Shown here: piece by piece, positions 1 to 7,653 of the stretch
Layout of the letters: each line of letters starts with the position of its first letter
How positions within the stretch are numbered: position 1 is the stretch's first letter
Assembly: GCA_949747775.1 (NCBI GenBank)
Contig: CATKGX010000115.1
Span: 1 to 38,863, forward strand
Direction: 5' to 3'
Source of the DNA: an uncultured Clostridia bacterium
GTDB taxonomy: Bacteria > Bacillota > Clostridia > TANB77 > CAG-508
Length of the DNA stretch: 38,863 bases
Position numbers and translations under genes: made by a program
The notes under the pieces: model-generated
Told to the model about the DNA's origin: nothing
Database searches by the model: none
The model's input: the letters and a program-made list of their open reading frames with translations, nothing else

Positions 1-19
1 AAAATATATATCTATTCCT

Positions 20-240
20 TTGAGAGCGGATTATTTTTATAGCTGTTCTCCTAAAAAAGTGCGATATAAAAACTGCTGCTCTATTTTGGTAACGCTTTGG
101 AAGAATCGGGGTGGGATAAGTCCTGCGCCGTTCCATTCATGTTTTAAAATCTCCGACAGGCTACGATTTTAAAACATAAATACCCGCGCGTCCTTCGATT
201 ACGTACACTTCCAAAGTTGTGTGAGATAGAAAGGTGCTTT
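20..240 (+). ncRNA. Candidate structured RNA (6S-like architecture, unproven)
   Basis: This stretch has no convincing ORF and is clearly GC-richer than its surroundings, as expected for a structured RNA in an AT-rich genome. A 13-base inverted repeat (ATGTTTTAAAATC at 139-151, complement at 167-179) closes a 15-base loop. An outer stem pairs CTTTGGAAG (about 106-114) with CTTCCAAAG (about 209-217), and AATCG pairs with CGATT just inside it. The material between the two stems pairs poorly. A long hairpin with a large internal bubble is the general shape of 6S RNA, but I recognise no diagnostic 6S, tmRNA, RNase P or SRP motif. Both the strand and the ends are uncertain. Pairing is seen in the sequence; the RNA class is a guess. 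Confidence 0.35.
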
Positions 241-288
241 AAGATAATTGTGTGGTGATATTAAGATTTTATAAATTTTAAAAAATAG

Positions 289-317
289 TTGTAAAAAAGT
301 AGATATATTGATATACT
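289..317 (+). promoter_or_regulatory. SigA-type promoter for the asp23 operon
   Basis: TTGTAA (-35) and TATACT (-10) are separated by 17 bases and lie about 60 bases upstream of the asp23 start, in an AT-rich gap. No terminator lies between it and the gene. Confidence 0.6.
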
Positions 318-376
318 TAGAGTAATTAAAAAACTTTTAAGAAAAAACATAATTTAATATTTAAGGAGGTTTTATT

Positions 377-811
377 ATGGAAGAAAATAAAGATTTAGAA
401 GTACAAGAAGTTTTAGAAAATGAAGGAGAAGTAACATTAGAAAATACAAATATAAAAATAGCAGATGACGTTATTGCTGTTATTGCAGGTTCAGCAGCTT
501 CAGAAGTACCTGGTGTTGCGTCTATGGCAGGGGGTTTTGCTGGAGGAATTTCAGAAGTATTTAGTGGAAAGAAAAATTTAGCAAAAGGAATTAAAGTAGA
601 AGCAGGAGAAAAAGAGACAAGAATAGATGTTAACATTATTGTAGAATATGGTGTTAGAATTCCAGATGTTGCTTTTGAAATTCAAAACAGAGTAAAAAAA
701 GCAGTAGAAGGAATGACAGGATTAAAAGTTGTTGAAGTAAATGTTCATATTCAAGGTGTTAATACAGAACTAGACGTAGAAAAAAGTGAAAAAACAGAAA
801 ATAAAGAATAA
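377..811 (+). CDS. Asp23/Gls24 family envelope stress protein
   Basis: A 144-residue cytoplasmic protein of the Asp23/Gls24 (alkaline shock) family, which associates with the inner face of the membrane through AmaP and is linked to cell-envelope homeostasis. After a charged N-terminus (about 1-25), the family core runs from IADDVIAVIAGSAASEVPG to the VNVHIQGV strand near residue 128, in the usual pattern of an Asp23 fold. The ATG is preceded by a strong AAGGAGG at 363-369. The next two genes encode AmaP-like and DUF2273 membrane proteins, the standard partners, which supports the call. The family is certain; which of several Asp23 paralogues this is cannot be decided. Confidence 0.92.
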   Translation: MEENKDLEVQEVLENEGEVTLENTNIKIADDVIAVIAGSAASEVPGVASMAGGFAGGISEVFSGKKNLAKGIKVEAGEKETRIDVNIIVEYGVRIPDVAFEIQNRVKKAVEGMTGLKVVEVNVHIQGVNTELDVEKSEKTENKE

Positions 812-822
812 TATGGTGTAGA

Positions 823-847
823 AGGGCACAAAAAAATGTGTCCTTTT
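823..847 (+). terminator. Weak terminator or attenuator between asp23 and amaP
   Basis: AGGGCACA and TGTGTCCT form an 8-bp stem (one G-U pair) over an AAAAAA loop, followed by a short T run. It is weak, so it may lower expression of the downstream membrane genes relative to asp23 rather than stop transcription. Confidence 0.4.
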
Positions 848-875
848 CAGGCCTGTAAGAAAGGAACTAAAAAAT

Positions 876-1433
876 ATGAAAATAATAGAAAAAGTAGCTT
901 TAACACTATTTTCAACACTAATACTAATTCTTTCTGTCATTGCATGCTTACTAGTATTTGGTTGGTTAAAAGTAGACTTTATAGCAGAAATATTAACAAA
1001 TATTATGAATGATCAAGTAGGATCTAATATTGTATTAGGTAGTAGCATTATATTTATTTTAATGGCAATTAGATGTATCTTTTTTGACTCTAATAGCAAA
1101 GAAAGTGTTGAATACAAAAATGGAATTTTATTGGAAAATGAAAATGGAAGACTTTTAATTACAAAAGAGACGATTGAAAATTTAGTAAAAAGTATTGCAA
1201 AAGGATTTGACAGTGCAGAAGATGTAACAACACAAATAGAATTAGACAAAGAAAATAGTGTAGTTGTTTTCGTACACTTAAATGTAAAAGAAAGCGCTAA
1301 CATAAAAGAATTAGTAGCAAATTTACAAAATAAAATAAAAGATACAATCAAGAAAACATCAGATTTAGATGTAAAAGAAGTAAATATTAAAGTAAAAAAT
1401 ATAGAACCTACAAAAGAGATAGTTGAAGAATAG
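876..1433 (+). CDS. amaP: Alkaline shock response membrane anchor protein AmaP
   Basis: A 185-residue membrane protein. Two hydrophobic segments (about 7-29 and 53-70) are followed by a cytoplasmic region of about 100 residues, ending in a KEVNIKVKNI strand that echoes the Asp23 fold. This is the AmaP layout: a membrane hairpin that recruits Asp23 to the membrane. The ATG follows AAAGGA with normal spacing. It lies between asp23 and a DUF2273 gene, matching the conserved three-gene cluster of Firmicutes. A small hairpin in the gap upstream may tune its level relative to Asp23. The assignment rests on topology plus context and is fairly secure. Confidence 0.8.
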   Translation: MKIIEKVALTLFSTLILILSVIACLLVFGWLKVDFIAEILTNIMNDQVGSNIVLGSSIIFILMAIRCIFFDSNSKESVEYKNGILLENENGRLLITKETIENLVKSIAKGFDSAEDVTTQIELDKENSVVVFVHLNVKESANIKELVANLQNKIKDTIKKTSDLDVKEVNIKVKNIEPTKEIVEE

Positions 1434-1450
1434 AAAGGAAGAATTATTCT

Positions 1451-1654
1451 ATGGATGATTTTAAAAAGTTTATGTCACAATATGGTGGCATGGTAATTGG
1501 GGGAATTATAGCATTAATATTACTTTGTACCCATTTATACAAATTGATTATTGGAATTATATTAGTGTTTATATGTGCTTTTGTTGGAAATTATGTACAG
1601 CATAATAAATTTGAAGTAAAAGAAAGACTAAAGAATTTTATTGACAAATTATAA
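1451..1654 (+). CDS. DUF2273 family small membrane protein
   Basis: A 67-residue protein with two hydrophobic stretches (about 13-27 and 30-48) and a basic, amphipathic C-terminus (HNKFEVKERLKNFIDKL). The size, the opening pattern and the position directly after amaP fit DUF2273, small membrane proteins found with Asp23. Molecular function is unknown; a role in the Asp23 membrane complex is inferred from the gene neighbourhood. AGGAAG precedes the ATG, and the gap to amaP is only 17 bases, so the two are probably cotranscribed. Confidence 0.75.
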   Translation: MDDFKKFMSQYGGMVIGGIIALILLCTHLYKLIIGIILVFICAFVGNYVQHNKFEVKERLKNFIDKL

Positions 1655-1690
1655 AAAATAGTAAAATATAAGGGGAAAGGTTGTTACAAA

Positions 1691-2110
1691 ATGAACAGAT
1701 CAGAAACAAGAAAAGTAGCATTTGAATTTATATATAGTTTAGAAATTCTAAAAACAGAGCCAAGTGCATATGAAGAACAAATGGAATTGTTTTTAGAAAA
1801 TAGAGGAATTTGTGAAGAAAATGTAATAGAATATGTAAAAGATGTTGTTTTGGGAATAGAAACAAATAAAGAAGAAATTTTAAATCAAATTAATGAAGAA
1901 CTATCAGAAAAGTGGGAAATAACAAGGTTATCTAAAATTAATCTTGCTATTTTGAAAATTGCAACATATGAAATTTTGTACAAAAAGTTACCATATAAAG
2001 TAGTGGTAAATGAGGCAGTAGAACTTGCAAAAAAATATGGAGATGACAATAGTTCATCATTTATTAATGGTGTTTTGGCAAGTATTATTAAGAAAAATCA
2101 TATAGAATAG
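1691..2110 (+). CDS. nusB: Transcription antitermination factor NusB
   Basis: A 139-residue all-helical protein. NusB binds boxA RNA with NusE (S10) and supports antitermination of rRNA operons. The opening [17 protein letters not shown] matches the family start (RREARELAFQALY type), and the C-terminal half carries the conserved helix pattern [12 protein letters not shown] followed by [19 protein letters not shown] and [10 protein letters not shown], which is diagnostic. The length is normal. It starts 36 bases after the DUF2273 gene and is followed 18 bases later by xseA, the common Firmicute order. Confidence 0.96.
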   Translation: MNRSETRKVAFEFIYSLEILKTEPSAYEEQMELFLENRGICEENVIEYVKDVVLGIETNKEEILNQINEELSEKWEITRLSKINLAILKIATYEILYKKLPYKVVVNEAVELAKKYGDDNSSSFINGVLASIIKKNHIE

Positions 2111-2128
2111 GAGCTAAACAAAAAACAA

Positions 2129-3319
2129 ATGAAATATGAAGCAATTAGTGTAACAGATTTAAATAAATATATAAAAGACAAAATTGCAAGTGACGAAGGA
2201 TTAAATAATGTTTTAGTAAAAGGTGAGATTTCAAATTTTAAAAATCATTATACAGGACATTTGTATTTTACATTAAAAGATGAAAATTCTTTAATTAAAT
2301 GCATTATGTTTAAAAGTTCAGCAGTTAACTTGAAATTTATGCCAAAAGATGGTATGAAAGTAATGGTTTTTGGAACCGTTTCTGTATTTGAAAGAGATGG
2401 AGTATATCAGATTTATTGCAAAGCAATGCAAGAAGATGGAATGGGAAGTCTTTATACAGCATATGAAGAATTAAAAGCAAAATTGGAAAAGGAAGGACTA
2501 TTTTCAGCAAGTCATAAAAAGCAAATTCCAAAGATGCCAAAATGCATAGGAGTACTTACTTCTAATACAGGTTCTGTTATACGAGATATTATTAATGTAT
2601 CAACTAGAAGAAATCCTAATGTATATATTAAGTTATTACCTGTACCAGTTCAAGGAGAAGGTGCTTGTTTAAAAATTGCAGAAGCTATTAAAACAATGAA
2701 TGAAAAAAAACTAGCGGATGTGATTATTATTGCAAGAGGGGGAGGTTCATTAGAAGACCTATGGCCATTTAATGAAGAAATTGTTGCAAGAGCTATTTAT
2801 GATTCAGAATTACCTGTCATTTCAGCAGTAGGACATGAAACAGATTTTACAATTGCAGATTTTGTAGCAGACCTAAGAGCACCAACACCATCTGCAGCAG
2901 CGGAACTTGCAGTACCTAATGTAGCAGAAGTTATTTTAAAACTAAACTCATATACAAATCGATATAAATTAGCATTAAAGAAGAAAATAGAGTTCATGAG
3001 ATTAAGATACGAAAAATGTATGAACAGAAGAGCTTTTAAAGAACCTATGCAAATGATTAATGAAAAATACATACTAGTAGATATGAAAGTAAAAGCAATT
3101 CAAAATAGTATAACAAATATTTATAAAGATAAAAAAAGCAAGGCAATGAATTTGATTTCTAAACTAGATGCGCTAAGTCCCTTAAAAACATTAACAAGGG
3201 GATATTCAATAGTAACAAGCATAGAGGGAAAAGTAGTAAAATCGGTAAAAGAATTAAAAGTAGATAATGAAATAGAGCTTCGTTTTTGTGATGGAAAAAC
3301 AAAAGCAAAGATAATATAA
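2129..3319 (+). CDS. xseA: Exodeoxyribonuclease VII large subunit XseA
   Basis: A 396-residue large subunit of exonuclease VII, which degrades single-stranded DNA into oligonucleotides with XseB. An N-terminal OB-fold (about 1-100, with SNFKNHYTGHLYFTLKD) is followed by the catalytic domain with VPVQGEGA, IIIARGGGSLEDLWPFNEE and the signature AVGHETDFTIADFVADLRAPT. A long helical section precedes the terminal beta segment (LTRGYSIV). The protein is slightly shorter than the E. coli enzyme (456), as in many clostridia. An unrelated membrane-anchored protein separates it from xseB, whereas xseA and xseB are usually adjacent. Confidence 0.96.
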   Translation: MKYEAISVTDLNKYIKDKIASDEGLNNVLVKGEISNFKNHYTGHLYFTLKDENSLIKCIMFKSSAVNLKFMPKDGMKVMVFGTVSVFERDGVYQIYCKAMQEDGMGSLYTAYEELKAKLEKEGLFSASHKKQIPKMPKCIGVLTSNTGSVIRDIINVSTRRNPNVYIKLLPVPVQGEGACLKIAEAIKTMNEKKLADVIIIARGGGSLEDLWPFNEEIVARAIYDSELPVISAVGHETDFTIADFVADLRAPTPSAAAELAVPNVAEVILKLNSYTNRYKLALKKKIEFMRLRYEKCMNRRAFKEPMQMINEKYILVDMKVKAIQNSITNIYKDKKSKAMNLISKLDALSPLKTLTRGYSIVTSIEGKVVKSVKELKVDNEIELRFCDGKTKAKII

Positions 3320-3331
3320 TGGAGGTAATAT

Positions 3332-3829
3332 ATGAATAAAGCCGTGAGAAACAGTCTTATCCTAATTATCAGTATGGTGCTTACATTTGGTATTATTTGG
3401 TTAATTTATGATGTAGTAAAAGGAAAACCAGTAGATAGTGAACAAACAAATGCCAATTTAGTAGATGGAAATGCAGGGTTAGATAATGTTATTAACCAGC
3501 TATTTGAAAATGCTACAGTTACAGATAAAGTTACAGAAAATGCAGTAGAAGAAAATGAAATAAAAGACACTGATAAAAAAGACGATAAAAATGAAGAGGA
3601 TGAGAAAGAATCAGAAGAAGAAACTTCAAGTGAAAGCATAACTAGCAAAGAAGAAAGAGCAATTGAACTTGTAAAAAAAGAATGGGGAGATACAGAAGGA
3701 CTATATTTTTCGAATGATGCTATAGATGTTGAAGGAAGATATATTGTATCAGTTCATGATAAAAGTACAACCAATACGCTAGCATTCTTTCTTGTAGATG
3801 TAGATAGTGGATTGGTAACAAAAAAATAA
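3332..3829 (+). CDS. Membrane-anchored protein with acidic linker and PepSY-like C-terminal domain
   Basis: A 165-residue protein with one N-terminal transmembrane segment (about 8-28), a long Glu/Lys/Asp/Ser-rich linker (about 60-105) and a small C-terminal globular region of about 60 residues beginning SKEERAIELVKKEWGD. A helix followed by strands (GRYIVSVHDK..FFLVDVDSGLVT) resembles a PepSY-type module, which would face the outside. I do not recognise the family with certainty. It has a good RBS (GGAGG), lies 12 bases after xseA and 16 before xseB, and so is cotranscribed with exonuclease VII without an obvious functional link. Confidence 0.6.
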   Translation: MNKAVRNSLILIISMVLTFGIIWLIYDVVKGKPVDSEQTNANLVDGNAGLDNVINQLFENATVTDKVTENAVEENEIKDTDKKDDKNEEDEKESEEETSSESITSKEERAIELVKKEWGDTEGLYFSNDAIDVEGRYIVSVHDKSTTNTLAFFLVDVDSGLVTKK

Positions 3830-3845
3830 AAAGGAGCAAATACAA

Positions 3846-4079
3846 ATGAGTGAAAATATAAATTTTGAAGAAAATATGAAACAATTGGAACAAATAGCAA
3901 ATGAGTTAGAAAAAGGTGATTTGGATTTAGACGTTTCAGTGAAAAAATTTGAGGATGGAATGAGAATTTCAAAACAATGCAGTGATATGTTAGAAAAAGC
4001 AGAAAAGAAAATTACCATGTTAATTCAAGATGCAAATGGTGAGTTAACAGAAGCAAACTTTATACAAGAAGAGGGATAA
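3846..4079 (+). CDS. xseB: Exodeoxyribonuclease VII small subunit XseB
   Basis: A 77-residue helical hairpin protein with the family signature NFEENMKQLEQIANELEKGDLDLD, then VKKFEDGMRISKQCSDMLEKAEKKI. XseB binds the large subunit in several copies and is needed for activity. Length is typical (about 70-80). AAAGGAGC precedes the ATG. The partner xseA lies upstream, with one inserted gene in between. Confidence 0.94.
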   Translation: MSENINFEENMKQLEQIANELEKGDLDLDVSVKKFEDGMRISKQCSDMLEKAEKKITMLIQDANGELTEANFIQEEG

Positions 4080-4086
4080 GAAAAAA

Positions 4087-4536
4087 ATGGGGAGAGTATT
4101 TGAAGTTATGATGCAATATAAGTATTTTATTGTGCCATTTGGGGTATGGTTTTTTATACAGCTATTTAAGTTGATTTATGATTTAGTAACAACAAAACAG
4201 TTCAATTTTAAAAGGATTTTAGGAGCAGGAGGAATGCCTAGTTCACACTCGGCAGTTGTAACTTCATTAAGTACCATGATTGGTATTAGTGAAGGAATTA
4301 CATCGCCAATATTTGCTTTATCTGTTATATTTGCATTTATTGTGATGTATGATGCAGCAGGAGTACGTAGAGCAGCTGGGAAGCAAGCAAAAATATTAAA
4401 TGAAATAGTAAATACACCAGGACTTTCAGGAGTACAGGTAACTGGAAAATTACAAGAAGCATTAGGACACACACCAATACAAGTATTTGTAGGAGCAATC
4501 ATTGGAATTATAGTTGGATTTGTATTTGGAGGATAA
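4087..4536 (+). CDS. Divergent PAP2 family (DUF212, YuiD-like) membrane protein
   Basis: A 149-residue integral membrane protein of the DUF212/divergent PAP2 family. The signature GAGGMPSSHSAVVTSLST (about residue 47 onward) carries the phosphatase-like PSSH motif, followed by MYDAAGVRRAAGKQAKILNE and a C-terminal LGHTPIQVFVGAIIGIIVG membrane segment. Four hydrophobic segments are visible. Family members are widely conserved in bacteria and plants, but their substrate is not established; an acid-phosphatase-like role is inferred from the motif only. It starts 7 bases after xseB and is probably translated from the same message. Confidence 0.85.
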   Translation: MGRVFEVMMQYKYFIVPFGVWFFIQLFKLIYDLVTTKQFNFKRILGAGGMPSSHSAVVTSLSTMIGISEGITSPIFALSVIFAFIVMYDAAGVRRAAGKQAKILNEIVNTPGLSGVQVTGKLQEALGHTPIQVFVGAIIGIIVGFVFGG

Positions 4537-4562
4537 AATAAACAAATATAGGAGGTAAGTGT

Positions 4563-6224
4563 ATGGAAGATATTGAAATTGCAAGAAGTACGAAACTAAA
4601 AAAAATTAGTGAAATTGCTCAAAAGGTAGACCTAGATGAAGAAGAATTAGAACTTTATGGAAAATATAAGGCAAAAATTTCTTTAACAGTAGGTCAGGAG
4701 CTAAAAGATAAAAAAGATGGAAAACTTGTCTTAGTTACTGCAATTAATCCAACTCCGTTAGGAGAAGGAAAAACAACTATGGCAATAGGATTAGCAGATG
4801 GACTAAGAAAAATAGGAAAAAAATCAATCCTTGCACTTCGAGAACCTTCTTTAGGGCCAGTATTTGGAGTTAAAGGCGGAGCAACAGGAGGAGGTTATTC
4901 ACAAATAGCTCCAATGGAAGATATTAATCTTCATTTTACAGGAGATATTCATGCAATTACTTCTGCAAATAATTTATTATCAGCCATGATTGATAACCAT
5001 ATTTATTTTGGAAATGAATTAGGATTTGATAAAGTGGTATGGAAAAGATGTGTTGACTTAAATGATAGACAATTAAGAAAAGTAGAAACTGGCTTATCGG
5101 GAGAAAAAAATGTTGTTCCAAGAGAAGATGGTTTTGATATATCGGTAGCATCAGAAATTATGGCAATTTTTTGCTTAGCAACAGATATCGATGATTTAAA
5201 AAGAAGAATTGGAAATATTATTGTAGGTTACAGCAAAGAAGGAAAGCCAATTACAGCAAAAGATTTAAAAGCAGATGGAGCATTAACAGTGTTACTAAAA
5301 GATGCAATGAATCCAAATTTAGTACAAAGCTTAGAATATACACCAGCCATTGTTCATGGAGGACCATTTGCTAATATTGCACATGGTTGCAACAGTATTA
5401 TTGCAACAAAATTAGCATTAAAATTAGGAGATTATGTCATTACAGAAGCTGGGTTTGGTGCAGATTTGGGAGCAGAGAAATTCCTAGATATTAAATGTAG
5501 AAAAGCAGAAATAAAGCCAGATGCAGTTGTATGTGTAGCTACGATTAAAGCTTTAAAATATCATGGAGGAATGCCGAAAGAAGAAATTAAAAATGAAAGC
5601 ATAGAAGCTTTAGAAAAAGGATTCCATAACTTGTTAAAACATATAGAGAATCTTCAAGATGTATATGGTCTAAATGTTGTGGTTGCTATTAATAAATATA
5701 CACATGATACACAAAAAGAAGTTGACTTCTTAAAAGAAAAATTGCAAGAAAAAGGAGTAGAGTTAAGTTTAGTAGAAAGTTGGGAAAAAGGTGGACAAGG
5801 AGCTACTGACTTAGCAGAAAAAATTGTAAAATTGGTAGAGAAACCAAGTCATTTCGAATATGCTTATCCATTAGAACTAAGTATAAAGGACAAAATTAAA
5901 CAAGTAGCAACAAAAGTATATGGAGCAACAGACGTAGAGTATTTAGAGGGGGCAGAAGAAAAAATTGCAGAGATAGAAAAACTTGGATTTGGCAACTTAC
6001 CAATATGTATTGCAAAAACACAATACTCATTTTCAGATGACCCTAAGATGTTAGAACTAGAAGAACATTTTAACATACATGTACAAGATGTTATATTAAA
6101 AGCAGGCGCAGAATTTATTGTTGTACTAACAGGAAAAATTATGACAATGCCAGGACTTCCCAAAATACCTGCAGCAGAACAAATTGATTTAGATGAAGAA
6201 GGAAATATTGTAGGTATTTTTTAA
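4563..6224 (+). CDS. fhs: Formate-tetrahydrofolate ligase Fhs
   Basis: A 553-residue enzyme that makes 10-formyl-tetrahydrofolate from formate, THF and ATP, feeding purine synthesis, and in acetogens the methyl branch of the Wood-Ljungdahl pathway. The nucleotide-binding loop [11 protein letters not shown] is near residue 65, followed by the family hallmarks [51 protein letters not shown] and the C-terminal [19 protein letters not shown]. Length matches the usual 555-560. The RBS is AGGAGG. It is the last gene of the first + strand run and is followed by a strong terminator. It does not by itself prove an acetogenic lifestyle. Confidence 0.97.
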   Translation: MEDIEIARSTKLKKISEIAQKVDLDEEELELYGKYKAKISLTVGQELKDKKDGKLVLVTAINPTPLGEGKTTMAIGLADGLRKIGKKSILALREPSLGPVFGVKGGATGGGYSQIAPMEDINLHFTGDIHAITSANNLLSAMIDNHIYFGNELGFDKVVWKRCVDLNDRQLRKVETGLSGEKNVVPREDGFDISVASEIMAIFCLATDIDDLKRRIGNIIVGYSKEGKPITAKDLKADGALTVLLKDAMNPNLVQSLEYTPAIVHGGPFANIAHGCNSIIATKLALKLGDYVITEAGFGADLGAEKFLDIKCRKAEIKPDAVVCVATIKALKYHGGMPKEEIKNESIEALEKGFHNLLKHIENLQDVYGLNVVVAINKYTHDTQKEVDFLKEKLQEKGVELSLVESWEKGGQGATDLAEKIVKLVEKPSHFEYAYPLELSIKDKIKQVATKVYGATDVEYLEGAEEKIAEIEKLGFGNLPICIAKTQYSFSDDPKMLELEEHFNIHVQDVILKAGAEFIVVLTGKIMTMPGLPKIPAAEQIDLDEEGNIVGIF

Positions 6225-6244
6225 AGAAATGTTTAAAATTCTAC

Positions 6245-6279
6245 AAAAAACGTTCACATATTTTATGTGAACGTTTTTT
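6245..6279. terminator. Strong bidirectional terminator between fhs and the Rpn gene
   Basis: AAAAAACGTTCACATA pairs perfectly with TATGTGAACGTTTTTT over a TTT loop, giving a 16-bp stem with T runs in both directions. It lies between two convergent genes (fhs +, Rpn -). Confidence 0.9.
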
Positions 6280-6301
6280 ATGGGAAAATAGTAAGAAAAT
6301 G

Positions 6302-7306
6302 TTACAAAGAGTTTTGGATTTCCTTAATTTTTTCCGTTGATAATTCGGTTATGGTTGAGATTGTTTCAACGTCAAAGTTATTTTCTAACATTTTCTTAAC
6401 AACTTCAATTTTGCCTTCAATTTTGCCTTCGACTTTACCTTCGATTTTACCTTCAACTTTACCTTTTTTTTGACCTTCTATCCTACCTTCTTCAATACCT
6501 GTTTTTCGTCCTTCTATGATACCTTCTTGAATACCAAGCTCTCTACCTTGTTTAATACCCTTTCTTATGCCTTTCATAAGCCCACGCTCTTCATAAAAGA
6601 ATTTAGCTTGTGCTTCATCATGTAAATACTTTTGTTTTAGTTCTATAATTCTACGTAGTTCTGGATTGCTACTAATTTTTTCTAACTGTTCCATAGCTTC
6701 TTTAATTTCTTTATTATTTACCATACTGTTTGATACCTCCTTACAATTAGGATTATCCAAAAAAGCTAACCACTGTGCAATTTGATTATAAGGGTCTTTA
6801 TATAAAATTCTTCTAGCTTTTGGTAATTCTAGTATACAAAGTTCAAGCTTATCTGTCAATATGACTGAGGGGTGATTATCTAGCGAAATATGCCATTTTA
6901 GTCCTAGTTCTTCAATTTGCTTTAATTCTTTTAGTTCGAAGTCAATAATTAAAATTCCGATTGTTTTATTAAGCGTATCATAATGAGCTCCTTCTGAAAG
7001 TTGACTACCAAATACTCTACTCCAGTAATATAAGAATCTATTAAGAATATTGCCTTCGTTTGCAAGTTGAACTTCTATATTGCATATAGAACCATCTTCT
7101 AATGTAGTAGTTAAGTCTAAAATACCAAGTTTATCATTAGGATATTCTTTTAGAACATGTCTGTCTTTATCCATATTAAGAACTTGTACTTTACGATTAA
7201 GAATAGAAGATAGAAATTTACTAGTTAAGTTTTCGTTATGGGGGCGAAAAAGGGAATGAAATACAACATCAATTTTGGGTTTTAATAATTCATTTGATTG
7301 ATTCAA
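6302..7306 (-). CDS. Rpn family recombination-promoting nuclease (PD-(D/E)XK) with Gly-rich repeat tail
   Basis: A 334-residue protein of the Rpn/putative transposase family (PDDEXK_2). The N-terminal part shows LLKPKIDVVFHSLFRPHNEN and the nuclease core KLGILDLTTTLEDGSICNIEVQL, giving the D...ExQ variant of the PD-(D/E)XK site near residues 60-80. The C-terminal 100 residues are helical and end in tandem GxxxG-type units (EGRIEG, KGKVEG, KIEG). Rpn proteins are DNA nucleases tied to RecA-independent recombination and anti-phage roles. The start is TTG, preceded by AGGAG. It is oriented against its neighbours and may be a mobile or defence cargo gene. The repeat-coding DNA is a 12-base tandem that could vary in copy number. 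Confidence 0.85.
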   Translation of the reverse strand: MNQSNELLKPKIDVVFHSLFRPHNENLTSKFLSSILNRKVQVLNMDKDRHVLKEYPNDKLGILDLTTTLEDGSICNIEVQLANEGNILNRFLYYWSRVFGSQLSEGAHYDTLNKTIGILIIDFELKELKQIEELGLKWHISLDNHPSVILTDKLELCILELPKARRILYKDPYNQIAQWLAFLDNPNCKEVSNSMVNNKEIKEAMEQLEKISSNPELRRIIELKQKYLHDEAQAKFFYEERGLMKGIRKGIKQGRELGIQEGIIEGRKTGIEEGRIEGQKKGKVEGKIEGKVEGKIEGKIEVVKKMLENNFDVETISTITELSTEKIKEIQNSL

Positions 7307-7355
7307 AATAAAAATCTCCTTTAGAATAAAATTTTAAATGGAAAATATGCCTCAA
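7290..7355 (-). CDS. Possible 21-codon leader peptide upstream of the Rpn gene
   Basis: On the minus strand a near-perfect Shine-Dalgarno, AAAGGAGGTG (7361-7370), lies 7 bases before a TTG at 7355-7353. The frame from this TTG is open for 21 codons and stops with TGA at 7292-7290, overlapping the Rpn start by 17 bases. This is the stronger of the two ribosome binding sites and would deliver ribosomes to the Rpn start by translational coupling. It is the tail of the 82-aa ORF in the track, whose upstream part has no start signal. The peptide itself has no recognisable motif. Whether it is made is inference. Confidence 0.3.
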   Translation of the reverse strand: MRHIFHLKFYSKGDFYFESIK

Positions 7356-7653
7356 AAAGTCACCTCCTTTTAATGAAATTGCACTAGAATAATATAAATC
7401 AATTTGTATATGTAATATAAATACAAGTGAAAGTTTTGGTGAATTACCAAAGAAATAAATAATTTGACTTAGATATGCTAAAAAAGCATACTTTTCATTT
7501 AATAAATAAAGAATATCATAGAATACCAAAAAATGCAAGTGGTTTTGTAAAATAATGTAAAAACATGTAATGATAAATTAAAAGTATAAAAACACCAAAT
7601 TTGGATAAAATAATGCTGAAAGTAAAATTGTACAAGAAAGTGGTGTTTTTATT
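7307..7653. other. Divergent intergenic region between the Rpn gene and sleB
   Basis: This 347-base AT-rich gap separates two divergent genes and should hold both promoters. I see no element close enough to consensus for a confident promoter call on either strand. It contains the leader-peptide signal described for the Rpn gene, a small TATGCT/AGCATA hairpin near 7475-7490, a CCAAATTTGG palindrome at 7595-7604, and an inverted repeat around the sleB ribosome binding site listed separately. Confidence 0.5.
7588..7650 (+). promoter_or_regulatory. Inverted repeat that could mask the sleB ribosome binding site
   Basis: AAAAACACCA (7588-7597) is the exact complement of TGGTGTTTTT (7641-7650). The second arm contains the weak GTGGTG Shine-Dalgarno immediately upstream of the TTG start of sleB. 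If both arms are transcribed, the RBS would be paired in a stem with a 43-base loop. Confidence 0.35.

Noticed and set aside
6267-6473. + strand ORF of 68 residues with Leu-Pro-Ser repeats
   Set aside because: It is the antisense shadow of the 12-base repeats in the Rpn gene tail.
7290-7538. 82-residue minus-strand ORF upstream of the Rpn gene
   Set aside because: The upstream part has no start signal and low-complexity content; only the last 21 codons have a ribosome binding site and are listed as a possible leader.
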